Part shown: positions 29,272-38,250 of the stretch, piece by piece
Layout of the letters: each line of letters starts with the position of its first letter
Position numbering within the stretch: the first letter of the stretch is position 1
NCBI GenBank assembly: GCA_964573255.1
Contig: CAZNJB010000007.1
Span: 41,127 to 105,126, forward strand
DNA from: CAYNUJ01 sp964573255
GTDB taxonomy: Bacteria; Bacteroidota; Ignavibacteria; Ignavibacteriales; Melioribacteraceae
Length of the DNA stretch: 64,000 nt
Direction of reading: 5' to 3'
Notes under the pieces: model-generated
What the model saw: the letters and a program-made list of their open reading frames with translations, nothing else
Database searches by the model: none
Told to the model about the DNA's origin: nothing
Made by a program: the position numbers and the translations under genes

Positions 29272-29298
29272 GGCTGCTAGAAATAGCAGCCTTTTTTT
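29272..29298 (+). terminator. Rho-independent terminator after the MFS gene
   Basis: GGCTGCTA (29272-29279), loop GAAA, TAGCAGCC (29284-29291), then seven T. The T-run overlaps the stop codon of the convergent ybjQ-like gene, so the hairpin may serve both strands. Confidence 0.92.
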
Positions 29299-29617
29299 AT
29301 TCTAAAATTACCGCCGTACCATTAGCGGAAACCATCAACATGCTGCCACCTTGACCGATGGTTTCATAATCCAAATCCACGGCAATAACTGCATTCCCAC
29401 CTAAATTTTTTGCTTGTTCTATCATTTCCTGAACGGCAATATCTTTTGCTCTACGTAATTCCTTTTCGTAAGCCGACGATCTGCCGCCAACAATATCTCG
29501 AATACCGGCAAAGAAATCTTTAAATATGTTTGCTCCAAGAATTGCTTCGCCGGAGACTAATCCGAGATACTTTACAATCTTTCTGCCTTCAATTGTGTTG
29601 GTTGTTGTTACTAACAT
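29297..29617 (-). CDS. YbjQ/UPF0145 family protein
   Basis: 106 residues. MLVTTTNTIEGRKIVKYLG at the N-terminus and the AKNLGGNAVIAVDLDYETI core are diagnostic of the UPF0145 heavy-metal-binding-like family (pentameric in known structures; function unknown). A gaggtaac ribosome site precedes the start. Transcribed divergently from alr, with 109 bases between. Confidence 0.92.
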   Translation of the reverse strand: MLVTTTNTIEGRKIVKYLGLVSGEAILGANIFKDFFAGIRDIVGGRSSAYEKELRRAKDIAVQEMIEQAKNLGGNAVIAVDLDYETIGQGGSMLMVSANGTAVILE

Positions 29618-29726
29618 TGTTACCTCATAATTATTTTTACAATAAAATGGCGGAAGAATGGAGCAATTATTAAAATTTCTGCCGCTAAATGTTTAAATTT
29701 ACGTCTTAATTTAATGAAAAATTATT

Positions 29727-30839
29727 ATGCGGAAAACATTCGCCGAAATAAATCTCAAACATCTAAAATACAATTTTCTTAATATCAGAAAAAAGATTGG
29801 CAGCAGAAAGGTTCTTGCCGTCGTTAAAGCGGATGCTTATGGACATGGAATGATTAAATGTGTCGAAGCATTTGAAACTTTGGGGGTGAAAAAACCCGAT
29901 TATTACGGCGTTGCTTTAACAGAAGAAGCGGTTTTAATTCGTAAAAGTAAAATAACTAAACAGCCGATTCTTACCTTTTCTCCGTTCGATCCTTCTGATA
30001 TTCCGGATTACATTAAATATAGAATTATTCCGACTATCAGCGACAAGCGGCATATAAATCAATTAAATAAATTAAAACTTTCTAAAAAACTGAAAGTTCA
30101 TGTTAATATCGATACCGGGATGGGGAGAACCGGATTACGTTTTGATGAAGCCGTAAAGTTGATAGCTAAGTTAGTGAATAATCCTATAATTGTACTTGAT
30201 GGGATTTATACACACTTTGCATGTTCTGATGAGAAAGATAAAACATATTCTCATCTTCAACTAGAAAGATTTATACATGTGATCGATTCGTTAAGAAATG
30301 CCGGAATAAAAACCGGTATTATTCATGCAGCCAATAGCGGCGCTATAATGGATTTACCACAATCATATTTTGATATGGTTCGTCCCGGTATTTCACTCTA
30401 CGGATATTATCCCTCACTCGAAACGAGTGAGTCGGTTCCCTTGAAACCTGTAATGAGCCTTTATTCGCATATTGTTGAGATTAGGGATATAAAGAAAGGC
30501 GAAAGTGTTTCTTACGGCAGAATATTTACTGCAACAAAAGATATGAAAGTTTTTTCCGTTCCAATAGGTTACGCCGACGGTTATAATAGAAACCTTTCAA
30601 ACCAAGCTAAAGGCATAGTGAGAAACAACTTGGTAAAACAGATTGGCAGAGTAACTATGGATAGAATATTGTTTGATCCTTTAAGTACAAATGTGAAACC
30701 TGACGATAAAATAATTTTGTTAGGTAATTCAAAAGACTATACATTTGATGCTTGGGATTGGGCAAAACTTTTAAATACAATTCCGTACGAAATTACTTGT
30801 AATATTAGTAAACGGGTTCCTAGAATTTATAAAGGGTAA
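29727..30839 (+). CDS. alr: Alanine racemase
   Basis: 370 residues. PLP lysine in AVVKADAYGHG (near residue 33), RPGISLYGYYPS, and the catalytic Tyr segment SVPIGYADGYNR. It makes D-alanine for peptidoglycan in the cytoplasm. The TAA stop overlaps the next ATG by one base. Confidence 0.96.
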   Translation: MRKTFAEINLKHLKYNFLNIRKKIGSRKVLAVVKADAYGHGMIKCVEAFETLGVKKPDYYGVALTEEAVLIRKSKITKQPILTFSPFDPSDIPDYIKYRIIPTISDKRHINQLNKLKLSKKLKVHVNIDTGMGRTGLRFDEAVKLIAKLVNNPIIVLDGIYTHFACSDEKDKTYSHLQLERFIHVIDSLRNAGIKTGIIHAANSGAIMDLPQSYFDMVRPGISLYGYYPSLETSESVPLKPVMSLYSHIVEIRDIKKGESVSYGRIFTATKDMKVFSVPIGYADGYNRNLSNQAKGIVRNNLVKQIGRVTMDRILFDPLSTNVKPDDKIILLGNSKDYTFDAWDWAKLLNTIPYEITCNISKRVPRIYKG

Positions 30840-31729
30840 TGTTGGATATTAAGAAACAATATATTGTTCAAGCAATTTCTAATGCGGCAAATAATTTGAG
30901 GTTAAGCTCGGAAAAGATTGAGGTTGTTACTCTTTTGAGGGAACACTTTATCGATGTGGATGATCTTGAGACCGAAATTTCTAGATTAAAAAAGATAACC
31001 GAATTTTCTAAGCTTGCCGTACGATTGAGTGAGATTTATAATTATATATCCGGTTCGATGATTGACTTTAATAGAATTTCTGAGCAGTTTAAAGAACAGA
31101 GCCACGGTTTAGTAAGAGAACTGAGTAACTTGCTCGATGTTGTGACTCCGCTCAGTTTTGCAAAAATTATAGAGGGGAAAAAGCAGGAACAATTAAATAT
31201 TGATCTGACCGGTGAGGGAAGGAGTTCTATTAGACTGGAAGATTTACATTCGGATAGTCTGGTTACAGCCTCAAAAACTGTAAATGAGGTAAAAGAAGAA
31301 ACCGATATTTCGAGAGTTCCCAATAAAAATTCAACGGATGATATTGAAAAGAATCTTAAAGCGGAATTCAATTATGATCTATTTGTTAAATCGGTTTTAG
31401 AACCGATAACAGCGTTGGATGCTTTTTTACAGGAACTTCAAAGGGGTAACAGAGATAAGGAAAAGATAGAATTCTTTTATGATAAGATGATTCAAAACAA
31501 GAACTTATCACAAAAAGCGGGGTTGGAGATTGTTGCAAAAATGCATACTTTACTATATCGTGCTTTTGATTTAATAAGAGTTCACGAGTTTGCATTGACA
31601 AAAGATAATATCGAATCTTTAAGGGCTTGTCTGATTGTTATTGTTGCGGTTGTAAGAGAAAAAGACGTCGATATATCTCTATTTTTAGATAAAGCCGAGC
31701 GGCTTAATTATTTATTGGAAACGAATTAG
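30839..31729 (+). CDS. Uncharacterised helical protein
   Basis: 296 residues, not recognised. It is charged and mostly helical with no membrane span or signal peptide. A low-complexity polar linker (about residues 125-175) separates an N-terminal helical block from a C-terminal one. It is translationally coupled to alr and ends 10 bases before the guanylyltransferase gene, so a cell-envelope role is conceivable but only by location. Confidence 0.7.
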   Translation: MLDIKKQYIVQAISNAANNLRLSSEKIEVVTLLREHFIDVDDLETEISRLKKITEFSKLAVRLSEIYNYISGSMIDFNRISEQFKEQSHGLVRELSNLLDVVTPLSFAKIIEGKKQEQLNIDLTGEGRSSIRLEDLHSDSLVTASKTVNEVKEETDISRVPNKNSTDDIEKNLKAEFNYDLFVKSVLEPITALDAFLQELQRGNRDKEKIEFFYDKMIQNKNLSQKAGLEIVAKMHTLLYRAFDLIRVHEFALTKDNIESLRACLIVIVAVVREKDVDISLFLDKAERLNYLLETN

Positions 31730-31739
31730 TGGGAAGGCG

Positions 31740-32807
31740 ATGAAGATTTATGCAGTAATTATGGCCGGTGGTGTAGGTGCAAGGTTCTGGCCAAGAAGTA
31801 CGGAAAAGAATCCAAAGCAATTATTAAGAATCTTTGGCAATAACACAATGATTCAGGATACCGTAAATCGGTTGAATGGGATTGTCGAAAATGAAAATGT
31901 ATTTGTGATTACAAACAGGATTCAAAAAATTAAAATAGTTTCACAGCTCTCCGAAATTCCCGAAGAGAATATTATAGCCGAGCCATTCGGTAAGAATACC
32001 GCACCCTGCATAGGATTAGCGGCAACTCTAATCAAACGGAAAGATTCTGACTCTGTGATGGTTATTTTACCGGCAGATCACTTAATTAAAGACGAGGAAG
32101 AATTCAGGAAAACAATTCTCAAAGCTGCCGATTTTGCTTACCGTTCAAAAGGGTTAGTTACTTTAGGTATTAAACCTGATCGACCGGAAACCGGTTACGG
32201 CTATATCCAATTCGATGAAAATAAAGTTGAAGACAATATTCATAATGTTTTCACTTTTGCAGAGAAACCGAATTTGGAAACTGCAAAACGTTTTATTGCT
32301 GCAGGAGACTTCCTTTGGAATTCCGGTATGTTTATTTGGAGAACCGATGTGATACTGGATGAAATGAAAAATTTGATGCCGGAACTTTATCAAGGACTCG
32401 AGCAAATTGATAGTGCAATAGGCCAAGAGAATTATGAAGAAACTTTAACAACTGTTTATGGCAGACTGGCTAAAATCTCCATCGATTATGGTATTATGGA
32501 AAAGGCGGAAAAAGTATTCGTAATTCCGTGCGATTTTGGATGGAGCGACGTTGGTAGTTGGGAAACCGTATATCAACTGTCTCCGAAAGATGATGCCGGA
32601 AATGTCGTTTCAGGGGATGTCTATTTGTATAATACAAATAATTCATACGTCTTTTCCGAAAGTGATTTTACTGCTGTTATTGGTCTGGATGATGTCATTG
32701 TGATAAATAATGACAATACATTGCTCGTATGCAAGCGAAATAATGCTCAGGATGTAAAACTTATTGTAGATTATTTAAGAATGAACGGGAAAAAAGAATT
32801 ATTGTGA
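31740..32807 (+). CDS. manC: Mannose-1-phosphate guanylyltransferase
   Basis: 355 residues. The nucleotidyltransferase signature AGGVGARFWPRSTEKNPKQL is at the start. FAEKPNLETAKRF, WNSGMFIW and FGWSDVGSWETVY follow. It makes GDP-mannose for surface polysaccharides. It is the short form, without the C-terminal isomerase domain of bifunctional enzymes. Confidence 0.93.
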   Translation: MKIYAVIMAGGVGARFWPRSTEKNPKQLLRIFGNNTMIQDTVNRLNGIVENENVFVITNRIQKIKIVSQLSEIPEENIIAEPFGKNTAPCIGLAATLIKRKDSDSVMVILPADHLIKDEEEFRKTILKAADFAYRSKGLVTLGIKPDRPETGYGYIQFDENKVEDNIHNVFTFAEKPNLETAKRFIAAGDFLWNSGMFIWRTDVILDEMKNLMPELYQGLEQIDSAIGQENYEETLTTVYGRLAKISIDYGIMEKAEKVFVIPCDFGWSDVGSWETVYQLSPKDDAGNVVSGDVYLYNTNNSYVFSESDFTAVIGLDDVIVINNDNTLLVCKRNNAQDVKLIVDYLRMNGKKELL

Positions 32808-32808
32808 T

Positions 32809-33465
32809 ATGAGAAGACTTTTTACCGAAAAAGATGTAGAGGATTTAGCAAGAAAGGGAATTCATACATTAACTGTTACGAAAAATGATATCATTACTCC
32901 CGCTGCTAAAGACAAAGTGAAAGAATTGAATTTTACTATTGTTTATGGTGAAGAACCTGAAACAATCGATTCAATCTACACAAAAGCCAAATCAAAAAAT
33001 ACCGAAAATGAAAAAGTCATTGCAATCGGTTCGGATCATACTGGATTTAAGATGAAATCCGTTGTGTCCGATCTGCTTATAAGCAAAGGTTATCAAGTTC
33101 TGGATTTGGGAACTTTCGACGAAAAATCGTGCGACTATCCCGATTTTGCTGCTGCAGTTGCTAAAAAAGTTAAATCCAGTGAAGCCGGTTTCGGTATTTT
33201 AATAGATGCTACCGGTATACCATCAGCAATTACTGCTAATAAAGTGCCCGGTATAAGAGCTGCGACTTGTTATAATGAATTTACGGCTCGAAGTGCTCGC
33301 GAACATAACGATGCTAATATTTTGGTTATGGGAGCAAAAGCATTGGGAGAAGAATCGATAAAATCCATTGTTAATGTATTTTTTAGCGCTAAATTTTTAG
33401 GTGACAGGCACCAAAGAAGGTTGGATAAAATAACCGCTTTAGAACAGAGATATTCCAAACAATAG
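32809..33465 (+). CDS. RpiB/LacA-family sugar-phosphate isomerase homologue with altered active site
   Basis: 218 residues. From about residue 67 it aligns with ribose-5-phosphate isomerase B: GSDHTGFKMK, CDYPDFA, REHNDANIL and GDRHQRR. The usual catalytic Cys-Gly (ICGTG) is Asp-Ala here (IDATG), while the REHND His is kept. An N-terminal 65-residue extension contains ITPAAKDKVKELNFTIVY, similar to segments in microcompartment-linked proteins. It may be a non-canonical isomerase or a regulatory paralogue. It follows manC after one base. Confidence 0.8.
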   Translation: MRRLFTEKDVEDLARKGIHTLTVTKNDIITPAAKDKVKELNFTIVYGEEPETIDSIYTKAKSKNTENEKVIAIGSDHTGFKMKSVVSDLLISKGYQVLDLGTFDEKSCDYPDFAAAVAKKVKSSEAGFGILIDATGIPSAITANKVPGIRAATCYNEFTARSAREHNDANILVMGAKALGEESIKSIVNVFFSAKFLGDRHQRRLDKITALEQRYSKQ

Positions 33466-33795
33466 TATTTTTGATTAATACTTGGGATATTTTCATTTTG
33501 TTAGAATTCAGCTATGCGGATTAGATAATTGAAAAAACTGTCCGCAATAGTTTGTTAGCTTTACCGTCGGAAAAGGCTAGGAAGACGGAAAGTAAATTCA
33601 GTATGTCAGTAATCATTTCATAAATTAAGGGGGGAGTTAAATCAAGATATCTCCTTCAATGATGAATAGAATACCAATTTCTTTTTAATGAGCAAACTTT
33701 TTCGAAATTAATTGAAAAATAAGAAGAATTTTATCGCAGAGTTTCGATGTATTAATTATCTTTCGCATTCAAATTCCAACTTTTAGGTAATCAAT
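33466..33795 (+). other. 330-base gap with possible structured RNA ahead of pyrK
   Basis: No coding frame is supported. TGCGGA near 33515 can pair with TCCGCA near 33541, CCGTC near 33566 with GACGG about 20 bases later, and a G-run near 33629 with a CTCC about 20 bases on. AATTCAGCTATG near 33506 is echoed by AATTCAGTATG near 33596. This could be a leader or small RNA; I recognise no known family in it. Confidence 0.3.
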
Positions 33796-34554
33796 TTGAT
33801 CAGTGTTAACTCAATTGTGACGGAAAATATAACCCTTCAAAAGGGAGTATTTCTAATAAAAGTAAAAGCACCTGAAATTGCAGCAAGGATAAAGCCTTCT
33901 CAATTTTGCAATCTTAAGGTTAGTCAGAGCGTTTATCCTTTACTTCGGCGACCTTTCAGCGTTTGTGATGTTATTGATGACGAATTACAGTTTATGATCC
34001 AAATTCAAGGTGAAGGAACTGAGCTCCTTTCGAAAAAGGAGGTTGGGGACAGGATCGATTTAATTGGTCCCTTGGGAAACGGTTTCAATCTTGAAGGGGA
34101 TTATAAAACTGCAATCATTATTGCCGGTGGAATTGGAGCTGCTCCTTTTCCATATCTAAATAAAATGTTAAAAGATAAAAAAAATATTTTAAGCATTTCA
34201 GGCGGCAGAACCAAGGAATACGTTATAAAGTATGGTATGGATAATTTATTGGTAGCAACTGATGACGGTTCTGAAGGATTTCACGGAAATGTTGTCCAAT
34301 TATTTGAAGAGCAAGTTAAGAATTTTAACAAGGAAGAAATAAAAGTTTTTAGCTGTGGCCCAACACCTATGCTGCGTTCCTTGAGTAAGTTTTGTTTGGA
34401 AAATGAAATCGAATGTGAACTTTCCACGGAAAGCGCAATGGCCTGTGGTTTTGGTATTTGTATGGGCTGTCCGGTTGATTCTGCAAACGGAAATGAATAC
34501 AAATTGATATGTAAAGATGGTCCCGTTTTTAATGCGAGAGATATAGTATTATGA
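33796..34554 (+). CDS. pyrK: Dihydroorotate dehydrogenase electron-transfer subunit
   Basis: 252 residues, TTG start after a taggtaa stretch. FAD site RRPFSVCD, NAD-binding GGIGAAPF, and the C-terminal 2Fe-2S cysteines in CGFGICMGCP and a later CKDGPVF. It feeds electrons from PyrD to NAD. Coupled to pyrD by an atga overlap. Confidence 0.95.
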   Translation: MISVNSIVTENITLQKGVFLIKVKAPEIAARIKPSQFCNLKVSQSVYPLLRRPFSVCDVIDDELQFMIQIQGEGTELLSKKEVGDRIDLIGPLGNGFNLEGDYKTAIIIAGGIGAAPFPYLNKMLKDKKNILSISGGRTKEYVIKYGMDNLLVATDDGSEGFHGNVVQLFEEQVKNFNKEEIKVFSCGPTPMLRSLSKFCLENEIECELSTESAMACGFGICMGCPVDSANGNEYKLICKDGPVFNARDIVL

Positions 34555-35477
34555 ATGATATAGATTTAAGTGTAAATATTGGTGGATTGGAATTAAAGAA
34601 TCCGGTTATGCTGGCCTCCGGAACGGTAGGGTACGGTGCTGAGATTTCGAAGTTTACTGACTTGAGTAAAATTGGTGCAATAGTTACTAAATCAATTTCT
34701 TTGGAACCGCGCAAAGGAAATCCACCTCAAAGAATTGTTGAAACTTCTTCGGGAATGTTGAATGCAATAGGTTTGCAGAATGTTGGTCTGGAAAAATTTA
34801 TTGAAGAAAAAATACCGTTTTTAGAGAAGTTAAACTCCACACTTGTTTGTAATATTGCTGCTAGTACTATAGAAGAATACGTTGAGTGTACAAAAGAACT
34901 TGATTCTCAAGATGCAATAAAAGCTTTCGAGATAAATATATCTTGTCCGAATGTTAAAGAAGGCGGATTGATTTTTGGCAATGATTTGAAAAGTGTTGCT
35001 AAAATTACAGAGCGCGTTAAAGCTGTTACGAGTAAGCCGGTATTCATCAAACTCTCGCCTAATAATTCGGATATAAAAACATTTGCCAAAGTTGTAAAAG
35101 AAAACGGAGGTGATGCCGTTTCGGCTATCAATACATTAGTCGGTACAGCATTCGATATATATTCTCGAAAACCTAAATTAAAAAATATTACCGGCGGACT
35201 ATCAGGCCCGGCGATAAAGCCAATTGCGCTTGCTAAGGTTTTGGAAATTTCTCGAAACGTTGATATTCCAATTATTGGTATCGGCGGAATAATGAATTGG
35301 AAAGATGCAGCTGAATTTATGATTGCCGGTTCTTCCGCTGTACAAATTGGAACAGTGAATTTTATTAACCCTAATGCTGGTTTAGAAATAATAGAAGGCC
35401 TCAGAAAATATTGCGAGGAATGCGGAATCAAAAGAATTTCCGAATTAACCGGTTCGTATAAAATTGATGAAGATTAA
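34551..35477 (+). CDS. pyrD: Dihydroorotate dehydrogenase class 1B, catalytic subunit
   Basis: 308 residues. FMN barrel with the class 1B catalytic Cys in NISCPNVKEGG (near residue 131), TGGLSGPAIKP and IGIGGIMNW. It oxidises dihydroorotate in pyrimidine synthesis and pairs with PyrK just upstream. It overlaps folC by 11 bases. Confidence 0.96.
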   Translation: MNDIDLSVNIGGLELKNPVMLASGTVGYGAEISKFTDLSKIGAIVTKSISLEPRKGNPPQRIVETSSGMLNAIGLQNVGLEKFIEEKIPFLEKLNSTLVCNIAASTIEEYVECTKELDSQDAIKAFEINISCPNVKEGGLIFGNDLKSVAKITERVKAVTSKPVFIKLSPNNSDIKTFAKVVKENGGDAVSAINTLVGTAFDIYSRKPKLKNITGGLSGPAIKPIALAKVLEISRNVDIPIIGIGGIMNWKDAAEFMIAGSSAVQIGTVNFINPNAGLEIIEGLRKYCEECGIKRISELTGSYKIDED

Positions 35478-36726
35478 CGAAGCACTCGATAAATTATATT
35501 CAATGCACAAGTTTGGTGTTAAACTTGGGCTTGAAAATATTACTAAGCTGTTAGATTATTTGGGCAACCCTCAAAATAAATTTAAGTCAATTCATATCGC
35601 AGGGTCCAATGGAAAGGGAAGTACTGCTTCCTTTATTGCAAGTATTATTCGTGAATCGGGTAAGAATGTCGGACTTTACACATCGCCTCATTTTATAAGA
35701 TTTAACGAAAGAATAAGAATAAACGGTAATGAAATACCGGATACTTACATTGCAGAATTTATTACGACTTTAAACGATTACATTGATAAACATAAACCCA
35801 CATTCTTTGAGATTACTACTGCCTTAGCTTTCAAATATTTTGCCGATAACGAAATAGATATTGGTGTTATTGAAACAGGATTAGGAGGACGGCTTGATGC
35901 AACAAATACAATCAATCCGTTAGCTTCGGTGATTACTACAATATCTTATGAGCATACGAATATATTGGGTGAAAGTCTTGTGGAGATTGCCCGTGAGAAA
36001 GCGGGAATAATTAAAGAATCAACCCCTTTGTTTTTAGGTAAAATTAATATCGAATCAAAAGAAGCAATTACTTCTATTGCAAAGCAAAGGAATAGTAAAA
36101 TATTCGATCTGCTTGAATTTATTGATCCGGATAGAGATTATATTCCTTTCTCTTCGGATAAATTAAATTTTAATATTTATTCTACACCTTTACGAGGTAA
36201 GCATCAATTGTATAATTCTGCTTTAGCATTGTTAGTTGTAAGTGAAGTGCTCGGTATTAGAACACCAGATGTTCTTCGAAAGGGGATAAGTAATGTAGCG
36301 CGCAATAGCGGGTTGCAAGGACGGTACGAAATTTATTCTGATAAACCTAGAATCATTTTTGACGCTGCCCATAACGAAGAAGGTGTTGAAATATTCTTAT
36401 CTGAATTTGCTAATGAAGAAAAGAATTATGAATGTTGCAATGTTATTTTTGGTGCAATGATTGATAAAAATATTCATTCAATGCTAAAGAAATTGAATGA
36501 ACATTTCGATAATATATATGTAACATCTATTAATTATGAAAGAGCAGCAACTGTAGATGATTTGAAATCATCTGCTAATTCACTAAACATAAAAGTTATT
36601 CCTATACAAAATCCGGCTATATTTATTAAGGAATTTAAAGCGAAAAAAAATAACCAATGCCTATGTGTATTAGGATCTATATACATATTAGGGGATATTA
36701 AGGATAAATTGTTGAAATTGACTTGA
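35467..36726 (+). CDS. folC: Folylpolyglutamate/dihydrofolate synthase
   Basis: 419 residues from ATG 35467; a TTG three bases earlier is also possible. Mur-ligase-like fold: IHIAGSNGKGSTASFI P-loop near residue 47, ETGLGGRLDATN, and GRYEIYSDKPRIIFDAAHN. It adds glutamate to folates, the cofactors used by glyA at the left end of the window. Confidence 0.95.
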   Translation: MKINEALDKLYSMHKFGVKLGLENITKLLDYLGNPQNKFKSIHIAGSNGKGSTASFIASIIRESGKNVGLYTSPHFIRFNERIRINGNEIPDTYIAEFITTLNDYIDKHKPTFFEITTALAFKYFADNEIDIGVIETGLGGRLDATNTINPLASVITTISYEHTNILGESLVEIAREKAGIIKESTPLFLGKINIESKEAITSIAKQRNSKIFDLLEFIDPDRDYIPFSSDKLNFNIYSTPLRGKHQLYNSALALLVVSEVLGIRTPDVLRKGISNVARNSGLQGRYEIYSDKPRIIFDAAHNEEGVEIFLSEFANEEKNYECCNVIFGAMIDKNIHSMLKKLNEHFDNIYVTSINYERAATVDDLKSSANSLNIKVIPIQNPAIFIKEFKAKKNNQCLCVLGSIYILGDIKDKLLKLT

Positions 36727-36751
36727 CATTTTTAGCTAATTCGATTAAGTT
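36723..36751 (+). promoter_or_regulatory. Possible sigma-70-type promoter for rho
   Basis: A perfect TTGACA at 36723-36728 is followed after 17 bases by TAAGTT. It lies at the folC stop with about 120 bases of leader before rho, leaving room for the known habit of rho to control its own leader. Weak match at the -10 position. Confidence 0.4.
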
Positions 36752-36869
36752 TCGATGTGCCTCTTGTTCCTTTCGTTAAAAATCAAGGACAAAAAAATTT
36801 CAAAATGATCCCCTGATTATATTTTTATTTTATGACCAGATATTTTTGTTAACAAGATAGGGTAAAATC

Positions 36870-38123
36870 ATGCCAATGGATATCTCAGAACTCCAAAAAA
36901 TGAAGATCGTTGATCTCTATAAAATTGCCAAAGAGTTAGAACTTACTAATTACAGCGATCTTCGAAAACAAGAATTAATTTTCAAAATACTAGAAGCTCA
37001 AACAAATAAAGACGGTTTAACATTTGCTAGAGGAGTGTTGGAAGTAATGCCCGATGGATACGGTTTCTTACGTTCCTCAAATTATAATTATTTACCTTCA
37101 CCCGATGATATATATGTTTCTCCGTCACAAATAAAAAGATTTAATTTAAGAACCGGTGATTATGTTAGCGGGCAAATACGTCCGCCTAAAGAAGGTGAAA
37201 GATTTTTTACTTTATTAAGGGTTGAAGCTGTAAACGGTATGAACCCCGAGAAGATTAGAGTTCGTAAACTTTTCGATAATCTCACCCCTCTTTATCCAAT
37301 GAAAAAAATAAAATTGGAAAGTGTTCCGGGTGAATATTCGATGAGAATTATGGATCTTTTGGCTCCTATTGGTAAAGGGCAGAGAGGCTTAATCGTTTCG
37401 CCACCGAAGAGTGGTAAGACAATACTTCTACAGAAAATTGCAAATTCTATTGCACGTAATCATCCCGAAGTTAAGCTTATTGTATTGCTAATTGACGAAC
37501 GTCCGGAAGAAGTTACGGATATGCAGCGTTCGGTTCCAGCTGAAGTGATTTCCTCTACATTCGACGAACCTGCGGAAAGACATGTGCAGGTTGCTAATAT
37601 GGTTATCGAAAAAGCTAAACGTTCAGTTGAAGCCGGTGATGACGTTGTTATTCTTCTTGATAGTATTACTCGTTTAGCCAGAGCGCATAACACTGTAATT
37701 CCTCACTCCGGTAGAATATTATCCGGTGGTGTTGATTCGAATGCTTTGCAACGTCCAAAAAGATTTTTCGGTGCTGCTCGTAATACAGAAGACGGTGGTA
37801 GCTTGACTATCATTGCTACTGCTTTAATTGAAACCGGCAGTAGAATGGACGAAGTTATTTTCGAGGAATTTAAGGGAACCGGTAATATGGAATTAGTTCT
37901 TTCTAGAGACCTTTCGGATAGAAGAATATTCCCGGCAATTGATGTGAATAAAACCGGTACTCGAAAAGAAGAATTGTTGCTTACTGAAGAGGAATTATCC
38001 AAGTTATGGATTCTTCGCAACTTCTTAAGTGACTTCGATACAGTTGAAGCTATGCAGTTCTTGTTGGATAAAATTCGTGGAACTAAGAATAACAAAGAGT
38101 TCCTCAACAATATGAATACTTAA
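36870..38123 (+). CDS. rho: Transcription termination factor Rho
   Basis: 417 residues. N-terminal Rho_N helices (KMKIVDLYKIAKELEL), RNA-binding OB domain (GVLEVMPDGYGFLRS), P-loop GLIVSPPKSGKTILLQ, then VLLIDERPEEVTDM and the Q/R-loop RFFGAARNTEDGGSLT. Hexameric RNA helicase. Single gene flanked by its own promoter candidate and terminator. Confidence 0.98.
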   Translation: MPMDISELQKMKIVDLYKIAKELELTNYSDLRKQELIFKILEAQTNKDGLTFARGVLEVMPDGYGFLRSSNYNYLPSPDDIYVSPSQIKRFNLRTGDYVSGQIRPPKEGERFFTLLRVEAVNGMNPEKIRVRKLFDNLTPLYPMKKIKLESVPGEYSMRIMDLLAPIGKGQRGLIVSPPKSGKTILLQKIANSIARNHPEVKLIVLLIDERPEEVTDMQRSVPAEVISSTFDEPAERHVQVANMVIEKAKRSVEAGDDVVILLDSITRLARAHNTVIPHSGRILSGGVDSNALQRPKRFFGAARNTEDGGSLTIIATALIETGSRMDEVIFEEFKGTGNMELVLSRDLSDRRIFPAIDVNKTGTRKEELLLTEEELSKLWILRNFLSDFDTVEAMQFLLDKIRGTKNNKEFLNNMNT

Positions 38124-38142
38124 TTTTGGTTTTCCAATTGTG

Positions 38143-38166
38143 AACCCCTCTTTATGAGGGGTTTTT
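38143..38166 (+). terminator. Rho-independent terminator after rho
   Basis: AACCCCTC (38143-38150), five-base loop, GAGGGGTT (38156-38163) and a run of T to 38166. Confidence 0.9.
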
Positions 38167-38250
38167 CATTTTAAACACTTCAGCAAGATTTTAGTAATTC
38201 CATATTTTTAGATTTGTTGCTATATTGTATTAAATGATTATGGATAAATT

